From NCBI RefSeq assembly GCF_014648655.1, contig NZ_BMRN01000023.1, positions 54,625 through 118,624 of the forward strand: a stretch of DNA of 64,000 bases. Direction: 5' to 3'. This DNA is from Streptomyces atratus (GTDB taxonomy: Bacteria > Actinomycetota > Actinomycetes > Streptomycetales > Streptomycetaceae). Shown piece by piece: positions 25,550 through 36,823 of this stretch (position 1 is the first letter of the stretch; the number at the start of each line of letters is the position of its first letter). The translations under genes were made by a program, and so were the position numbers. The notes below the pieces were generated by a model. It saw only the letters and a program-made list of their open reading frames with translations. It made no database searches and was not told where the DNA came from.

Positions 25550-25795
25550 CTATCCGGTCCCGGCACCGACCCCGGCCCGGGTCCGGGCCGCGGCAACGTC
25601 CCGGCCAGGGCCGCCGCCGGGTACGTCGGGGGATGCCCGATGGAGGTCGACCGACGTGGCGGCGGCCGGCCGGGGAGGGCCCAGGGAGAAGTCCGCGCCG
25701 TTCCGCATCAATGCCAGGCCGGTGAGCAGCACCAGGGCAAGAGCGCCCCACGGCGAGTGCCTGGTCCGTTCGACGCGCCAGTTGTGCCGGCCCAT
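25550..25795 (-). CDS. Small membrane protein, unknown function
   Basis: 81 residues from ATG 25795 with a strong AAGGGAGAATC. A basic N-terminus (MGRHNWRVERTRHS) is followed by one helix (PWGALALVLLTGLALMRNG) and a Pro/Gly/Ala-rich tail. It ends 11 bp before the universal stress gene and probably shares its mRNA. Not recognised. Confidence 0.6.
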   Translation of the reverse strand: MGRHNWRVERTRHSPWGALALVLLTGLALMRNGADFSLGPPRPAAATSVDLHRASPDVPGGGPGRDVAAARTRAGVGAGTG

Positions 25796-25877
25796 GATTC
25801 TCCCTTCGTCGTGACGCTTGGAACGCTAAGCGCGAGACGGCCGGGCGGCGATCAGTGAAGGGCGAACGGGTGGTGCC

Positions 25878-25940
25878 GGCCCGATACGCCCGTCGCCCCG
25901 AGCCCTCTTGCAGGACTCGGGGCGACGGGCGTATCGGGCC
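25878..25940. terminator. Bidirectional-type hairpin with 25-bp perfect arms
   Basis: The left arm starts GGCCCGATACGCCCG and the right arm ends CGGGCGTATCGGGCC, with a 13-nt loop. It lies 15 bp after the stop of the secreted protein gene to the right and terminates minus-strand transcription. It is among the longest perfect inverted repeats in the window. Confidence 0.85.
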
Positions 25941-25954
25941 GCACTGCCCTGCTC

Positions 25955-26488
25955 TCAGTGCGGGCGGCTCCCCTTGCGCTCACGTACGACATAGATGGTG
26001 CCGGTGGTCGTGACCACCGCCAGCGCCGTTCCGGCGGCGATCTGCGCGGCGTTCATCCTGTCGACGCCGCCGCCGAGTCCGCCCTGTACACCGGCCGGCG
26101 AGACCGGGGCACTCGTGGCGGGTGCGTCGGAGGCCGCGCGGACCGTGAGTCCGGCCTTCGCCGTGGAGTCGGGCGACGTATTGCAGATGAATGTCACCTC
26201 GTAGGCGGCGCCGGGTTTTGCGTCCCGGTCGACCGTGGCCGCGACGGCCGCGCCTCCGGGAATGGTGACCGTGTCGAAAACTCCGGAGCCGGCTGTGGCG
26301 GTTGTGGAGCACCCCCGGGCGGCCAGGACGACCTGGCTCCCCGGCGCGATCACCGACGGAGTGACGGTGTATCCGGTCGCGGAGGACGCGCCTCCCGACG
26401 TCGCGGCGCATGCGGTTGCAGCCGGAGCGGTCAGGGCGAGAGCGGCGGCGCCGAGCAGGGCGACGGGTGCGGCACCTATTGCGCGCAT
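25955..26488 (-). CDS. Secreted or cell-surface protein with C-terminal membrane segment
   Basis: 177 residues from ATG 26488 (GGAGGATTC upstream). The N-terminal signal peptide ends near APAATACAATS. The mature part is a beta-rich domain with two cysteines (ARGCSTTAT and FICNTSPDS). A glycine stretch is followed by a helix (AAGTALAVVTTTGTIYVV) and a basic tail (RERKGSRPH). This layout is like other Streptomyces exported proteins anchored by one helix. No sortase LPXTG motif. Function unknown. Confidence 0.8.
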   Translation of the reverse strand: MRAIGAAPVALLGAAALALTAPAATACAATSGGASSATGYTVTPSVIAPGSQVVLAARGCSTTATAGSGVFDTVTIPGGAAVAATVDRDAKPGAAYEVTFICNTSPDSTAKAGLTVRAASDAPATSAPVSPAGVQGGLGGGVDRMNAAQIAAGTALAVVTTTGTIYVVRERKGSRPH

Positions 26489-26602
26489 GGGTGAATCCTC
26501 CGGATCCCCGAGGAGCAGTTGCGGAACGGATTTCCACATGGCGTCAGAAATGCACCTCGACGCGCCAAACGCTAGAAGTTGCGCATATTGCTCGCGATCG
26601 GA

Positions 26603-26642
26603 GTGCGCCGCCCGGGGCACCTGTTTCCCCCGAGCGGCGCAC
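26603..26642 (-). terminator. Terminator after the DUF4239 gene
   Basis: GTGCGCCGC pairs with GCGGCGCAC around a 22-nt GC-rich loop, about 20 bp past the stop codon of the minus-strand gene. Confidence 0.6.
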
Positions 26643-26663
26643 CGCCGGCATTTCGGCGGACCG

Positions 26664-27431
26664 CTATCCGCCCGCCGCGCCGGGCAACAGATCGAGGAAC
26701 GGTGCCGCGGTGGCCGAGATTCCCCGGCCGAAGGGGGAGTCGAAGTCCCAGATCAGGAAGAGGAGAAAGGCGATCAGGACGCTGAAGAGGCCGGCCAGCA
26801 GCAGTTCACGGAAGGTTCTGCGGATCTGCAGTGTGAAGATCAGCCCGACGGTCACCAGCGCCCCGGTGATCAGGCCGAACCAGACCACGCCCGGCATGGT
26901 CGCGCCGGCACTCTGTCCGCGTGCGTTGCGTGCGTCGTCGGCCGCGGCGACCTGATCGACCAGTGGCTGATATGCCTGGCCCTCGTGATCGTTCCTCGGC
27001 CGGTAGCCGGTGACATCGGTGCGCACCTTGCCGAGGAGCCGGGCCCCCTCGTCGGTGAGAGAGCCGTGTTCGGTCATCGACCGCCACTCGTCGTGGACGA
27101 CGTGGCGGACGTAGGTGTCGACATCGGCGCGGATGCGCGTACGCACCTCGGCCGGGTAGACGGCGGAGCGGACGTTCACCTCGTGCAGTGCCTGGGCCTC
27201 CTGGCGTACGTACTCCTGGGCGGCGCTGCGGCCCTCCCAGACGCCCGCGATGGCGAGGCCCAGCACGATCGCGTAGACCACGCCGATCATCATCGTCATG
27301 TACTCGATGACGTCAGGGGTCTCGGACGGGTCGTCATCGTCTTTGATCCGGCGGTTGTTGAGCACGGCGATGGTCAGGACGACGGCGCTCGCCGCGACCA
27401 TGGCGAGGGTGAGAACAAGCCATTCCGACAT
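26664..27431 (-). CDS. DUF4239 membrane protein
   Basis: 255 residues from ATG 27431 with CGGAGGAAC close upstream. Two helices at the N-terminus (VLTLAMVAASAVVLTIAVL and IGVVYAIVLGLAIAGVW), a roughly 110-residue soluble region, and two C-terminal helices (FGLITGALVTVGLIF, LLAGLFSVLIAFLLFLIW). This 2+2 layout is characteristic of DUF4239 (bestrophin-like). Function is unproven; bestrophin relatives are ion channels. It lies 15 bp after a Pro-rich surface protein gene on the same strand. Confidence 0.85.
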   Translation of the reverse strand: MSEWLVLTLAMVAASAVVLTIAVLNNRRIKDDDDPSETPDVIEYMTMMIGVVYAIVLGLAIAGVWEGRSAAQEYVRQEAQALHEVNVRSAVYPAEVRTRIRADVDTYVRHVVHDEWRSMTEHGSLTDEGARLLGKVRTDVTGYRPRNDHEGQAYQPLVDQVAAADDARNARGQSAGATMPGVVWFGLITGALVTVGLIFTLQIRRTFRELLLAGLFSVLIAFLLFLIWDFDSPFGRGISATAAPFLDLLPGAAGG

Positions 27432-27446
27432 GAGTTCCTCCGGAGG

Positions 27447-27968
27447 TCATCGGGAGCGGGGACGCAGCACGGCGACGGCGAACACCGCGGGGGCCGTGAT
27501 CAGCAGGGTGAGGGTGACCAGGGAGGTGCCGCGCCGCGGGACCTTGCGCGGCGGCTTGCGGTAGGCGGGGAGCGCCACGGGCCGGGGCGCGGGATGCGTG
27601 GGGCGTACGGAGGGCGAGGGCGAAGGAGGCGGTGGCACGGGCTCCGGTTCCGGTCGTGGTGGCGCGGGGGGCGGTGGTGCGGGAAGGGGCGGCGGGGGTG
27701 GAGGCGGAGGCGAGGGTGGAGGCGAGGGTGGCGGGGGTGGCGGGGGTGGCAGGGGAGGAGGTGCGGGCGGTGGAGTCGGCTCGGGTGCCGGGCCCGCGTG
27801 GCAGTGACCGTTGCCCGACACGGCGACCGCTGAACTCCCGCCGCCCTCCCCGATGGAGGCGTACGCGCAGTTGTCCGCCACCGCGGGTGCCGGGGCGGTC
27901 AGCAGCCAGAGAAGTGCGACGGCTGCCGTGAGCCGTCCTATGAGTGATCCGTACACGACGGGGAGCAT
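27447..27968 (-). CDS. Proline-rich surface protein with C-terminal anchor
   Basis: About 173 residues from ATG 27968; an in-frame ATG at 28028 is an alternative. The signal peptide (LTAAVALLWLLTAPAPAVA) is followed by a short domain with two cysteines. A stalk of about 70 residues is almost pure proline with Ala, Ser, Leu, Glu and Arg. After that come a basic stretch and a helix (LVTLTLLITAPAVFAVAVL). A rigid stalk of this kind would hold a small head away from the membrane. The stalk DNA is highly skewed and repetitive, so its length may vary between strains. Probably an operon with DUF4239. Confidence 0.75.
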   Translation of the reverse strand: MLPVVYGSLIGRLTAAVALLWLLTAPAPAVADNCAYASIGEGGGSSAVAVSGNGHCHAGPAPEPTPPPAPPPLPPPPPPPPSPPPSPPPPPPPPLPAPPPPAPPRPEPEPVPPPPSPSPSVRPTHPAPRPVALPAYRKPPRKVPRRGTSLVTLTLLITAPAVFAVAVLRPRSR

Positions 27969-28160
27969 GTTCCGGCCGGTCGCAGCGCACGCCGGGTGCG
28001 GACCGGATTCCCCTGAAGGTGGGGACATGTGGCGCCGGGTGTTTGCGGCTCAGGGAAATTCTGTGAACGCGTTGAACAAAGAGGGGGCCGCCGTCCGTAC
28101 CCGAGGCCATGGATGACGCGAAGGCACGTCACAACTCGCTTTGCATGGACGTGAGTTGCC

Positions 28161-29091
28161 ATGAGCACCTAGCACAACGCCTCGCTCGTAGTGACGGTGG
28201 CGGCCCTGTTGGCGCTGACGGCGGCGTGCGGTCAGCAAAAGGGAACCGAGACCCCGACGGGCGGAACGTGGGCAACGCCGACCCGGCCGGACAGCAGACA
28301 GGAAGCGGCTACGGATCGGACAACGGTTACGGCTCCGACAGCGGTTACGGCTCCGACGGCGCGGAGCGGGGCGGCACGGGCAAGCAGGCCGGCAAAGTCC
28401 TCACGGACAGTGAGGGTTTCACGCTCTACCGCTTCGACAAGGACACCGCGAGTCCGCCCAAGTCGAATTGCGAAGGCGAGTACGCAAGTTCTGGGCTGTG
28501 GTCCCCGGGGGATGTCACGGCGGCGGCCGGTGCCGATCCCGCACTGATCGGCAAGGCCACCCGCTCCGACGGTACCCGGCAACTCGCCATTGCGGGCCGG
28601 CCGATGTACCACTATGCCAAGGACACCGCGCCCGGCGACGCCAATGGGCAGGGCGTGGGCGGCACCTGGTTCGCGTCCCCACCGGACGGCAGGAGGGCCG
28701 CGGTGAACGCCGGCAGCCCGGCCGGTGCCGAACCGGCCGAACGCGCGGGGCTTTCGGTCCGCAGGGATCCGAAACTCGGGGACATCGTCGTGGACAAGAG
28801 CGGCATGACGGTCTATCGGTTCAAGAAGGACGTCGCATGGCCGATGAAGCCGGCTTGCACAGGTGCCTGCCTCTCGAAGTGGCCGGTCGTTGTCCCTTGG
28901 CAAAGAAAGACGTCAAAGGCGTCACGACCAAGGGTTTTGTCACCTTCAATCGGCCTGACGGAATCAAGCGACAAGCCATCGGCTGTTGGTCGGTCCATAC
29001 CTTCTCCGGCGATGTGAAGCCCGGGAACACCAACGGCCAAGGCGTCGAGAGTACATGGTACGCGGTGCCCCCGACGCCAAACCGGCGGGCG
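28161..29091 (+). pseudogene. SCO0930-like repeat lipoprotein, decayed
   Basis: From ATG 28161 the frame reads MST, then a TAG, then a lipoprotein leader ending in ALTAAC. The first repeat domain (KVLTDSEGFTLYRFDKDTAS) is in another frame. A second repeat (GDIVVDKSGMTVYRFKKDVA) follows, and a further shift at about 28900 leads to KGFVTFNRPDGIKRQAIGCW. These are the paired repeats of the COG4315-type lipoprotein found next to rmdA in S. coelicolor. At least one nonsense codon and two frameshifts were identified, and the CxGxC stretch of repeat 1 is garbled. A surface redox or metal-binding role is suspected for the family. Confidence 0.88.
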
Positions 29092-29303
29092 CCCCGAGTA
29101 GCCCGACAGTGCCTCTTCGGGGCCGGTATGTCGTCGAATGTCACACGCAGCGACGGGCCGGTTGCACATGCCACTGGTGTGTGACCAATAACGGACGGGT
29201 AATTTCCGTTTCCGCTCGCTCTCCTGGCGGTCGATCAGTAGCCTCTGGTCAACACTGACCATGAACATGGCCGGATCGCCGTGGCGACTTGTTGGAGACA
29301 TCG

Positions 29304-30122
29304 ATGGAGCGTCCCGCCTGGGCACCGCGAGGCATAGACATTTCGGTGCCGAGCGTGTCCCGCATGTACGACTTCTATCTGGGCGGATCGCACAATTTCG
29401 AGGTGGACCGGGAAGCGGCTCGCAAGGCCATGGAGTTCATGCCGGGACTCCCCAAGATCATGCAGGCGAATCGCGCCTTTATGCGCAGGGCCGTGCGTTA
29501 TGCGGTGAGCCAGGGCATCACCCAGTTTCTGGACATCGGTTCCGGAATACCGACTTTCGGGAATGTGCACGAAGTCGCTCAGGCGGCCGACCCCGAGGCC
29601 CGGGTGGCGTATGTCGATCACGACCCTGTTGCGGTCGCGCACAGCCGGGCCGTACTCGAAGGAAACGACCGGGCGGTGATCGCCGCCGCGGATCTGCGCC
29701 GCCCGCAGGAGATCGTGAAGAACCCGGCGATCTCCGAACTGCTCGACCTGGACCGACCGGTGGCTCTGCTGCTCGTCGCCGTACTCCACTTCATCGAGGA
29801 CTCCGACGACCCGCACGCCGCGGTCGCCGAACTGTGCGAGGGACTCGCCCCCGGCAGCCTCATCGTCATCACCCACGCCTCGTACGAGGGGATTCCGCTC
29901 ACCCAGGAGGAGGCGGGCGGCGCGGTCGGCGTCTACAAGGACATCCGCAACCCCCTGGTCATGCGGTCGCGCGAAGAGATCGCCCGCTTCTTCGAGGGAC
30001 ACGAGATGGTCGAGCCCGGACTTGTGTCGATGCCGAACTGGCGCCCCGACGCCCCCCATGCGGTGGAGCACGAGGACCCATTTGCCTTCTCGGGCTTCGC
30101 AGGGGTGGGACGCAAGGCGTGA
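29304..30122 (+). CDS. SAM-dependent methyltransferase (PF04672/DUF574 type)
   Basis: 272 residues from ATG 29304 (TTGGAGACATCG upstream). It has the family start VSRMYDFYLGGSHNFEVDRE, SAM motif I FLDIGSGIPT and the later ARVAYVDHDPVAVAHSRAVL. These enzymes are abundant in actinobacteria and no substrate is established. Its stop overlaps the GTG of rmdA by 4 nt (GTGA), so both proteins are made from one mRNA in fixed ratio. Confidence 0.92.
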   Translation: MERPAWAPRGIDISVPSVSRMYDFYLGGSHNFEVDREAARKAMEFMPGLPKIMQANRAFMRRAVRYAVSQGITQFLDIGSGIPTFGNVHEVAQAADPEARVAYVDHDPVAVAHSRAVLEGNDRAVIAAADLRRPQEIVKNPAISELLDLDRPVALLLVAVLHFIEDSDDPHAAVAELCEGLAPGSLIVITHASYEGIPLTQEEAGGAVGVYKDIRNPLVMRSREEIARFFEGHEMVEPGLVSMPNWRPDAPHAVEHEDPFAFSGFAGVGRKA

Positions 30123-32293
30123 GCATTCCCGCCCAGTCGTCCGGAGCGCCCGACACGGAGCCCGACGGGCCCGAGGACCGGCTCCGGAGATTCGCCACCA
30201 TCTGGAGCCGGGCCATCTTCCCGTCGACGGCCACCTCCATGACGCGCACGGAGTTCGAACAGCATCTGCTGCCGCTGGCCCGCGGGCTCAGCGACATCCT
30301 GCACGCGCGGCCCTTCGACGCGGCGCCCGCGAGCGAGGTGGGCGTCGCCCTCGTGGCCGCGCACTGCACGGATCCGGACACACTCAGCAGCACGCTAGGC
30401 GTCATCGACTCGTACCTCGTGCTCTACTGCGGAAGCAACGGCGCGACGGCGCTGTCGACCGAGGACAGCAGAGCCCGCTGCGCCCGGATACAGCACGCCC
30501 TCGCCGGCGGCTTCACGCAGGCGCTGCGCGAGCGGACCCTCGCCGAACAGGAAGCCATCGCCCGCTCGGCGCTCACCGCCCGCTCGGACGCCGAGCAGGC
30601 TCTGCACGCCACCGAGGCACGCTTCCGCGCCGTCTTCAAGGACGCGGCCATCGGCATCGGCATCGCCGACCTGGACGGCAATGTGCTGGAGGTCAACGAC
30701 ACGCTCACCCGGATGTTCGGCGGGCTCGAACACCATGTGCGCAGCCACAAGATCAACGAGTGGGTCCACCCCGAGGACTCGCCCCAGGTATGGAAGTACT
30801 ACAACGAGCTGGTACGTGGCGAACGCGAGCACTACCGGGTCGAAAAGCCGTACTACCGCAACGACGGCACCGTGCTGTGGACCAATCTGACGGTGTCGCT
30901 GCTGCGCGACTCCGAGGGCAGGCCGGAGTATCAGCTGGCGCTGTTGGAGGACACCACGGAGCGCCGGCTGCTCAACCTGCGGCTGCGGTACGAGGCCACG
31001 CATGACGCGCTCACCGGTCTGCCCAACCGGACGCTGTTCTTCGAACGGCTGGAGAAGGCACTCTCCGCCGACGACGGCAGCCGCTTCGGCCTGTGCTACC
31101 TGGACCTCGACGGCTTCAAGGCGATCAACGACAGCCTCGGCCACGCGTCGGGGGACCGGCTGCTGGTCGAGGTGGCCGACCGGCTGCAGAGCTGTGCGAC
31201 CGCGCCCGGCGAGATGGTGGCTCGGCTCGGCGGCGACGAGTTCGTGGCCCTGACCACCGGCCCCGACACCCGGACGGAGGTCGACGAGCTGGCCTGCCGC
31301 ATCCTCGGCGTGCTCGGAACCCCGGTCCGGCTGGAGGGCCGTGAGCTGACCGTGCGCGGATCCATCGGGATCGTCGAAGGGCCGGCCGGTGAACGCAGCG
31401 CCGCCGAGGTGCTGCGCAGCGCCGACATCACGATGTACCGGGCCAAGTCGGCGGGCGGCAACCGCTTCGAGCTCGCCGACGCCGAGGCGGACGCCCGTGC
31501 CATCACCCGGCACGGGCTGACCACCGCGCTGCCCGCCGCACTGGAGCGCGGTGAGTTCTTCATCGAGTACCAGCCCCTCGTACACCTCGGAGACGGCACG
31601 GTGCACGGTGCGGAGGCACTGGTGCGCTGGTGCCACCCGCAGCACGGGGTGCTCGGTCCCGACCGGTTCATCCCGCTCGCCGAGCACACCGGGCTGATCG
31701 TGCCGCTCGGCCGCTGGGTGCTGGAGGAGTCCGTGCGACAGGCCCACTTCTGGCAGGAGCGGCACAGCGACGGCGGTCCGCTGCGGATAAATGTCAACCT
31801 CTCGCCGACCCAGTTGCACCATCCGCTGCTGGTCGCCGAGACGGTCGACGTGCTGGAGCGGTCGGGGCTCGAACCAGGGGCCCTGTGCCTGGAGGTCACC
31901 GAGTCCGCGCTCATCGGCGCGGACGACGATCTGCTGAAGCCGCTGCGGCAACTGGCGGAAATGGGCGTCGACATAGCTCTCGACGACTTCGGTACCGGGT
32001 ACTCGAACCTGGCGAACCTGCGCAGGCTTCCGGTGAGTGTCCTCAAACTGGACCGTTCCTTCACGCAGGGCATGCAGCAGCATCCGGCGGATCCGGTCGA
32101 TCTGAAGATCGTCGAGGGAATCGTCTCGCTGGCCCACAGCCTGGACCTCGCGGTCACGGTGGAGGGTGTGGAGACCGGGGCCCAGGCGGAGCAGCTGCGG
32201 GAGCTGGGGTGCGACACGGCCCAGGGGTGGTACTACGCCCGCCCCGGTGCGCCCGACCGGATCCACTCACTGCTGCTGGCCGACGCGGTGTGA
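30119..32293 (+). CDS. rmdA: Bifunctional diguanylate cyclase/phosphodiesterase (PAS-GGDEF-EAL), RmdA-like
   Basis: 724 residues from GTG 30119. An N-terminal helical region (1-150) is followed by PAS (about 155-280: FRAVFKDAAIGIGIADLDGN). GGDEF spans about 290-450, with intact GGDEF in ARLGGDEFVAL. EAL spans about 465-715 (GAEALVRW, EVTESALIGADDD, ALDDFGTGYSN). All key EAL residues look present, so both synthesis and breakdown of c-di-GMP are possible. In S. coelicolor RmdA is a phosphodiesterase needed for aerial mycelium. The symbol rests on domain order and neighbours. Soluble, no membrane helices. Confidence 0.92.
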   Translation: MSIPAQSSGAPDTEPDGPEDRLRRFATIWSRAIFPSTATSMTRTEFEQHLLPLARGLSDILHARPFDAAPASEVGVALVAAHCTDPDTLSSTLGVIDSYLVLYCGSNGATALSTEDSRARCARIQHALAGGFTQALRERTLAEQEAIARSALTARSDAEQALHATEARFRAVFKDAAIGIGIADLDGNVLEVNDTLTRMFGGLEHHVRSHKINEWVHPEDSPQVWKYYNELVRGEREHYRVEKPYYRNDGTVLWTNLTVSLLRDSEGRPEYQLALLEDTTERRLLNLRLRYEATHDALTGLPNRTLFFERLEKALSADDGSRFGLCYLDLDGFKAINDSLGHASGDRLLVEVADRLQSCATAPGEMVARLGGDEFVALTTGPDTRTEVDELACRILGVLGTPVRLEGRELTVRGSIGIVEGPAGERSAAEVLRSADITMYRAKSAGGNRFELADAEADARAITRHGLTTALPAALERGEFFIEYQPLVHLGDGTVHGAEALVRWCHPQHGVLGPDRFIPLAEHTGLIVPLGRWVLEESVRQAHFWQERHSDGGPLRINVNLSPTQLHHPLLVAETVDVLERSGLEPGALCLEVTESALIGADDDLLKPLRQLAEMGVDIALDDFGTGYSNLANLRRLPVSVLKLDRSFTQGMQQHPADPVDLKIVEGIVSLAHSLDLAVTVEGVETGAQAEQLRELGCDTAQGWYYARPGAPDRIHSLLLADAV

Positions 32294-32422
32294 GGGGACG
32301 GGGAGCGAAGGCACCGAGGCCGTCCGGTCGACGTCTCGTCCTCGATCGCGACAATCGAGCCCGTCCGGCGATTGCGAACGAAGCGCGGCCGGAGGCCGCG
32401 TAACCGGCGGCCCGGGGCCGGC

Positions 32423-33313
32423 TCAGGCCCGTCCGGCCGCGAGTACCACCTTCTGCAGTTCGCGCGCCGCGCGCGGTGGTGCCACATCGCTGCGGTGCGC
32501 GAGCGCGATCGTGCGCCGCAGGCCCGGGCGGGCCAGCGGTGTGGTCCGCAGGTCGTGGCCGGCCCGGCCGGCGACCATGCTGGGCACCACAGCGATCCCG
32601 AGCCCCGCCCGGACGAAGCCGAGCACCGCGTCCATCTCCCCGCCCTCCACCGTGAACGACGGCTCGAAGCCCTCCGCCCGGCAGGCGGCGACCGTCAGCT
32701 CGCGCAGGTCGTAGCCGTGCCGGAACATCACCAGGGATTCCCCCTGCAGGTCGGCGATCCTCACGTTCCCGCCCCGGCCGGGCCGCGGCGCCTGTACCGA
32801 CGACACCACGACCAGATCCTCCTGGAGCAGCTCGACCGTGGTGAGCGCGGGGGACGTCGCGGGCAGCGGCAGCACGATCAGGGCCAGATCGAGTGCTCCG
32901 CGCGCCAGCTCGCGTACGAGGTCGAGCGAGCCGCCCTCCTCCAGCAGCAGCTGGATTCCCGGATGCCGGTCGTGGAAGGCGCGCAGTACGTCGGGGAGCA
33001 GGCCCGTGCAGAGGCTGGGCGTGGCGCCGAGCCGGACCCGGCCCCGGCGCAGCTGAGCCAGCTCCTGCACCTCGTGGCGTGCGGTGTCGGCGTCCGCGAG
33101 GATGCGCCGGGCGAGCGGCAGCAGGGCCTCGCCCGCATCGGTCAGGGTGATGTTGCCGCGGGCCCGGCTGAACAGCTCCGCCCCCAGCTCGTTCTCCAGC
33201 GCTCTGATCTGCTGGGAGAGCGAGGGCTGTGAAACATGCACCTCCTCAGCGGCACGGGTGAAGTGACGGGCCTCGGCCACGGCCACGAAGTACGTCAGCT
33301 GCTGGAATTGCAT
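32423..33313 (-). CDS. LysR-family transcriptional regulator
   Basis: 296 residues from ATG 33313. MQFQQLTYFVAVAEARHFTR begins the winged helix, with AAEEVHVSQPSLSQQIRALE as recognition region; a periplasmic-binding-like effector domain follows from about 90. TATGCT lies 6 nt upstream of the ATG, fitting a leaderless start. It is divergent from sdhC with 95 bp between, the classic position for a regulator of the neighbouring operon and of itself. Confidence 0.92.
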   Translation of the reverse strand: MQFQQLTYFVAVAEARHFTRAAEEVHVSQPSLSQQIRALENELGAELFSRARGNITLTDAGEALLPLARRILADADTARHEVQELAQLRRGRVRLGATPSLCTGLLPDVLRAFHDRHPGIQLLLEEGGSLDLVRELARGALDLALIVLPLPATSPALTTVELLQEDLVVVSSVQAPRPGRGGNVRIADLQGESLVMFRHGYDLRELTVAACRAEGFEPSFTVEGGEMDAVLGFVRAGLGIAVVPSMVAGRAGHDLRTTPLARPGLRRTIALAHRSDVAPPRAARELQKVVLAAGRA

Positions 33314-33334
33314 ACACTCAGCATAGCTGCCGCG

Positions 33335-33349
33335 ATAGTCCATGCCTAT
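33335..33349. promoter_or_regulatory. LysR-type binding site candidate
   Basis: ATAGTCCATGCCTAT has ATAG/CTAT arms around 7 nt, matching the T-N11-A form. It sits between the LysR gene and sdhC. A half-related CATAGCTGCCGCGATAG lies next to it. Confidence 0.5.
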
Positions 33350-33408
33350 GAAGATGAGCTGCTCCATGTCTTGGACTGATGGGGTCTTTCGGCCCTAGCG
33401 TCGTGTCC

Positions 33409-34116
33409 ATGGCATTGGCAACACGGACGGACCGACGGCCGTCCATGACGCGTACGCTCTGGGACTCGTCCGTCGGCAAGAAGACGATCATGGCCGTGAG
33501 TGGCCTGATCATGCTCCTCTACTTGGTTGTCCATATGATCGGCAACCTGAAGATCTTCTTCGGGTCCGGCGAGTTCAACCATTACGCGCACTGGCTGCGG
33601 ACCATGGGCGAGCCCTTCCTGCACTACGAGTGGGCCCTGTGGATCGTCCGCGTCGTGCTCGTCGCCGCCGTGGTGCTGCACGCCACCTCCGCGTACCAGC
33701 TGAGCCGCCGCGACATCAAGGCACGGCCCAGCAAGTACGTCCACAAGAAGCCCCGGGCGAGCTATGCCACGCGGACCATGCGCTGGGGCGGGATCATCCT
33801 CGCCCTGTTCATCGTCTGGCACATCCTCGACCTGACGACGGGCACCGTGCACTCCGGCGGATTCCAGTCCGGGCACCCGTACCAGAACGTCATCGACACC
33901 TTCTCCACCTGGTACGGCAACACCATCTACATCGTCGCCATGCTTGCCCTCGGACTCCACGTCCAGCACGGCTTCTGGAGTGCCGCCCAGACCCTCGGCG
34001 CGGGTAACGCGACCCGTGACCGTGCCCTCAAGACCATCGCCAACGTCCTCGCACTGGTGCTGACGGTGGGCTTCATCTCCATACCCGTCGCCGTCATGAC
34101 CGGAGTCGTGAGCTGA
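33409..34116 (+). CDS. sdhC: Succinate dehydrogenase cytochrome b subunit
   Basis: 235 residues from ATG 33409, 7 nt after a TAGCGT -10 box. Five hydrophobic helices. His residues in VVHMIGNLKIF, VVLHATSAYQ, IVWHILDLTTG and LGLHVQHGFWSA are candidate haem ligands. This is the single-polypeptide, di-haem type membrane anchor that lets succinate:quinone reductase couple to the membrane potential. First gene of sdhCAB; sdhA follows 1 nt after the stop. The actinobacterial core metabolic sdh operon is usually elsewhere, so this may be the second enzyme. Confidence 0.92.
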   Translation: MALATRTDRRPSMTRTLWDSSVGKKTIMAVSGLIMLLYLVVHMIGNLKIFFGSGEFNHYAHWLRTMGEPFLHYEWALWIVRVVLVAAVVLHATSAYQLSRRDIKARPSKYVHKKPRASYATRTMRWGGIILALFIVWHILDLTTGTVHSGGFQSGHPYQNVIDTFSTWYGNTIYIVAMLALGLHVQHGFWSAAQTLGAGNATRDRALKTIANVLALVLTVGFISIPVAVMTGVVS

Positions 34117-34117
34117 C

Positions 34118-36063
<1,946 letters not shown>

Positions 36064-36067
<4 letters not shown>

Positions 36068-36810
36068 AGCTCACCCTGCGCGTCTGGCGCCAGAAGAACG
36101 CCGACGCCCCCGGCGCCATGTCCACCTACGAGGTGGACGGCATTTCGCAGGACATGTCGTTCCTGGAAATGCTCGACACCCTCAACGAGGAACTCATCCT
36201 CGTCGGCGACGACCCCGTCGCCTTCGACCACGACTGCCGCGAAGGCATCTGCGGCGCCTGCAGCCTCGTCATCAACGGCGATGCCCACGGCCCCGAGCGC
36301 ACCACCACCTGCCAGCTCCACATGCGGTCCTTCCAGGACGGCGACACGATCGACATCGAACCGTGGCGCGCCTCCGCTTTCCCGGTCGTCAAGGACCTGG
36401 TCGTGGACCGCTCGGCCTTCGACCGGATCATCCAGGCGGGCGGCTACATCTCCGCCCCGACCGGCACCGCCCCCGAGGCGCACGCCACACCGGTGCCCAA
36501 GCCGGACGCCGACTTCGCCTTCGAACACGCCGAGTGCATCGGCTGCGGTGCCTGTGTCGCGGCCTGCCCCAACGGCTCGGCGATGCTCTTCACGTCGGCG
36601 AAGATCAACCACCTCAATGTCCTGCCGCAGGGTGCCCCCGAGCGCGAGACCCGGGTGCTCGACATGGTCGGACAGATGGACAGCGAGGGCTTCGGCGGCT
36701 GCACACTCACCGGCGAGTGCGCCACGGCCTGCCCGAAGGGCATTCCGCTGCCGTCGATCTCGGCCATGAACAAGGAGTGGCTGCGGGCGACCCGGAAGGT
36801 GCACCGCTGA
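36064..36810 (+). CDS. sdhB: Succinate dehydrogenase iron-sulfur subunit
   Basis: 248 residues. The [2Fe-2S] ligands are in DCREGICGACSLVING and TTTCQLHM. The [4Fe-4S]/[3Fe-4S] ligands are in ECIGCGACVAACPNG and GGCTLTGECATACPKGIP. It links the flavin to haem b of SdhC. Starts inside the sdhA stop. The operon ends at the hairpin 14 bp downstream. Confidence 0.96.
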
Positions 36811-36823
36811 GGCCACCGCCGAG

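Noticed and set aside
26235..27833. A 532-codon plus-strand frame with a Gly/Arg-rich end
   Set aside because: It runs antisense to the DUF4239 and Pro-rich genes; the Gly tract is the reverse of the proline stalk.
28050..28070. A third TTGAACG-type operator (TGAACGCGTTGAAC)
   Set aside because: One arm is broken and it lies between unrelated genes; kept only as a remark.
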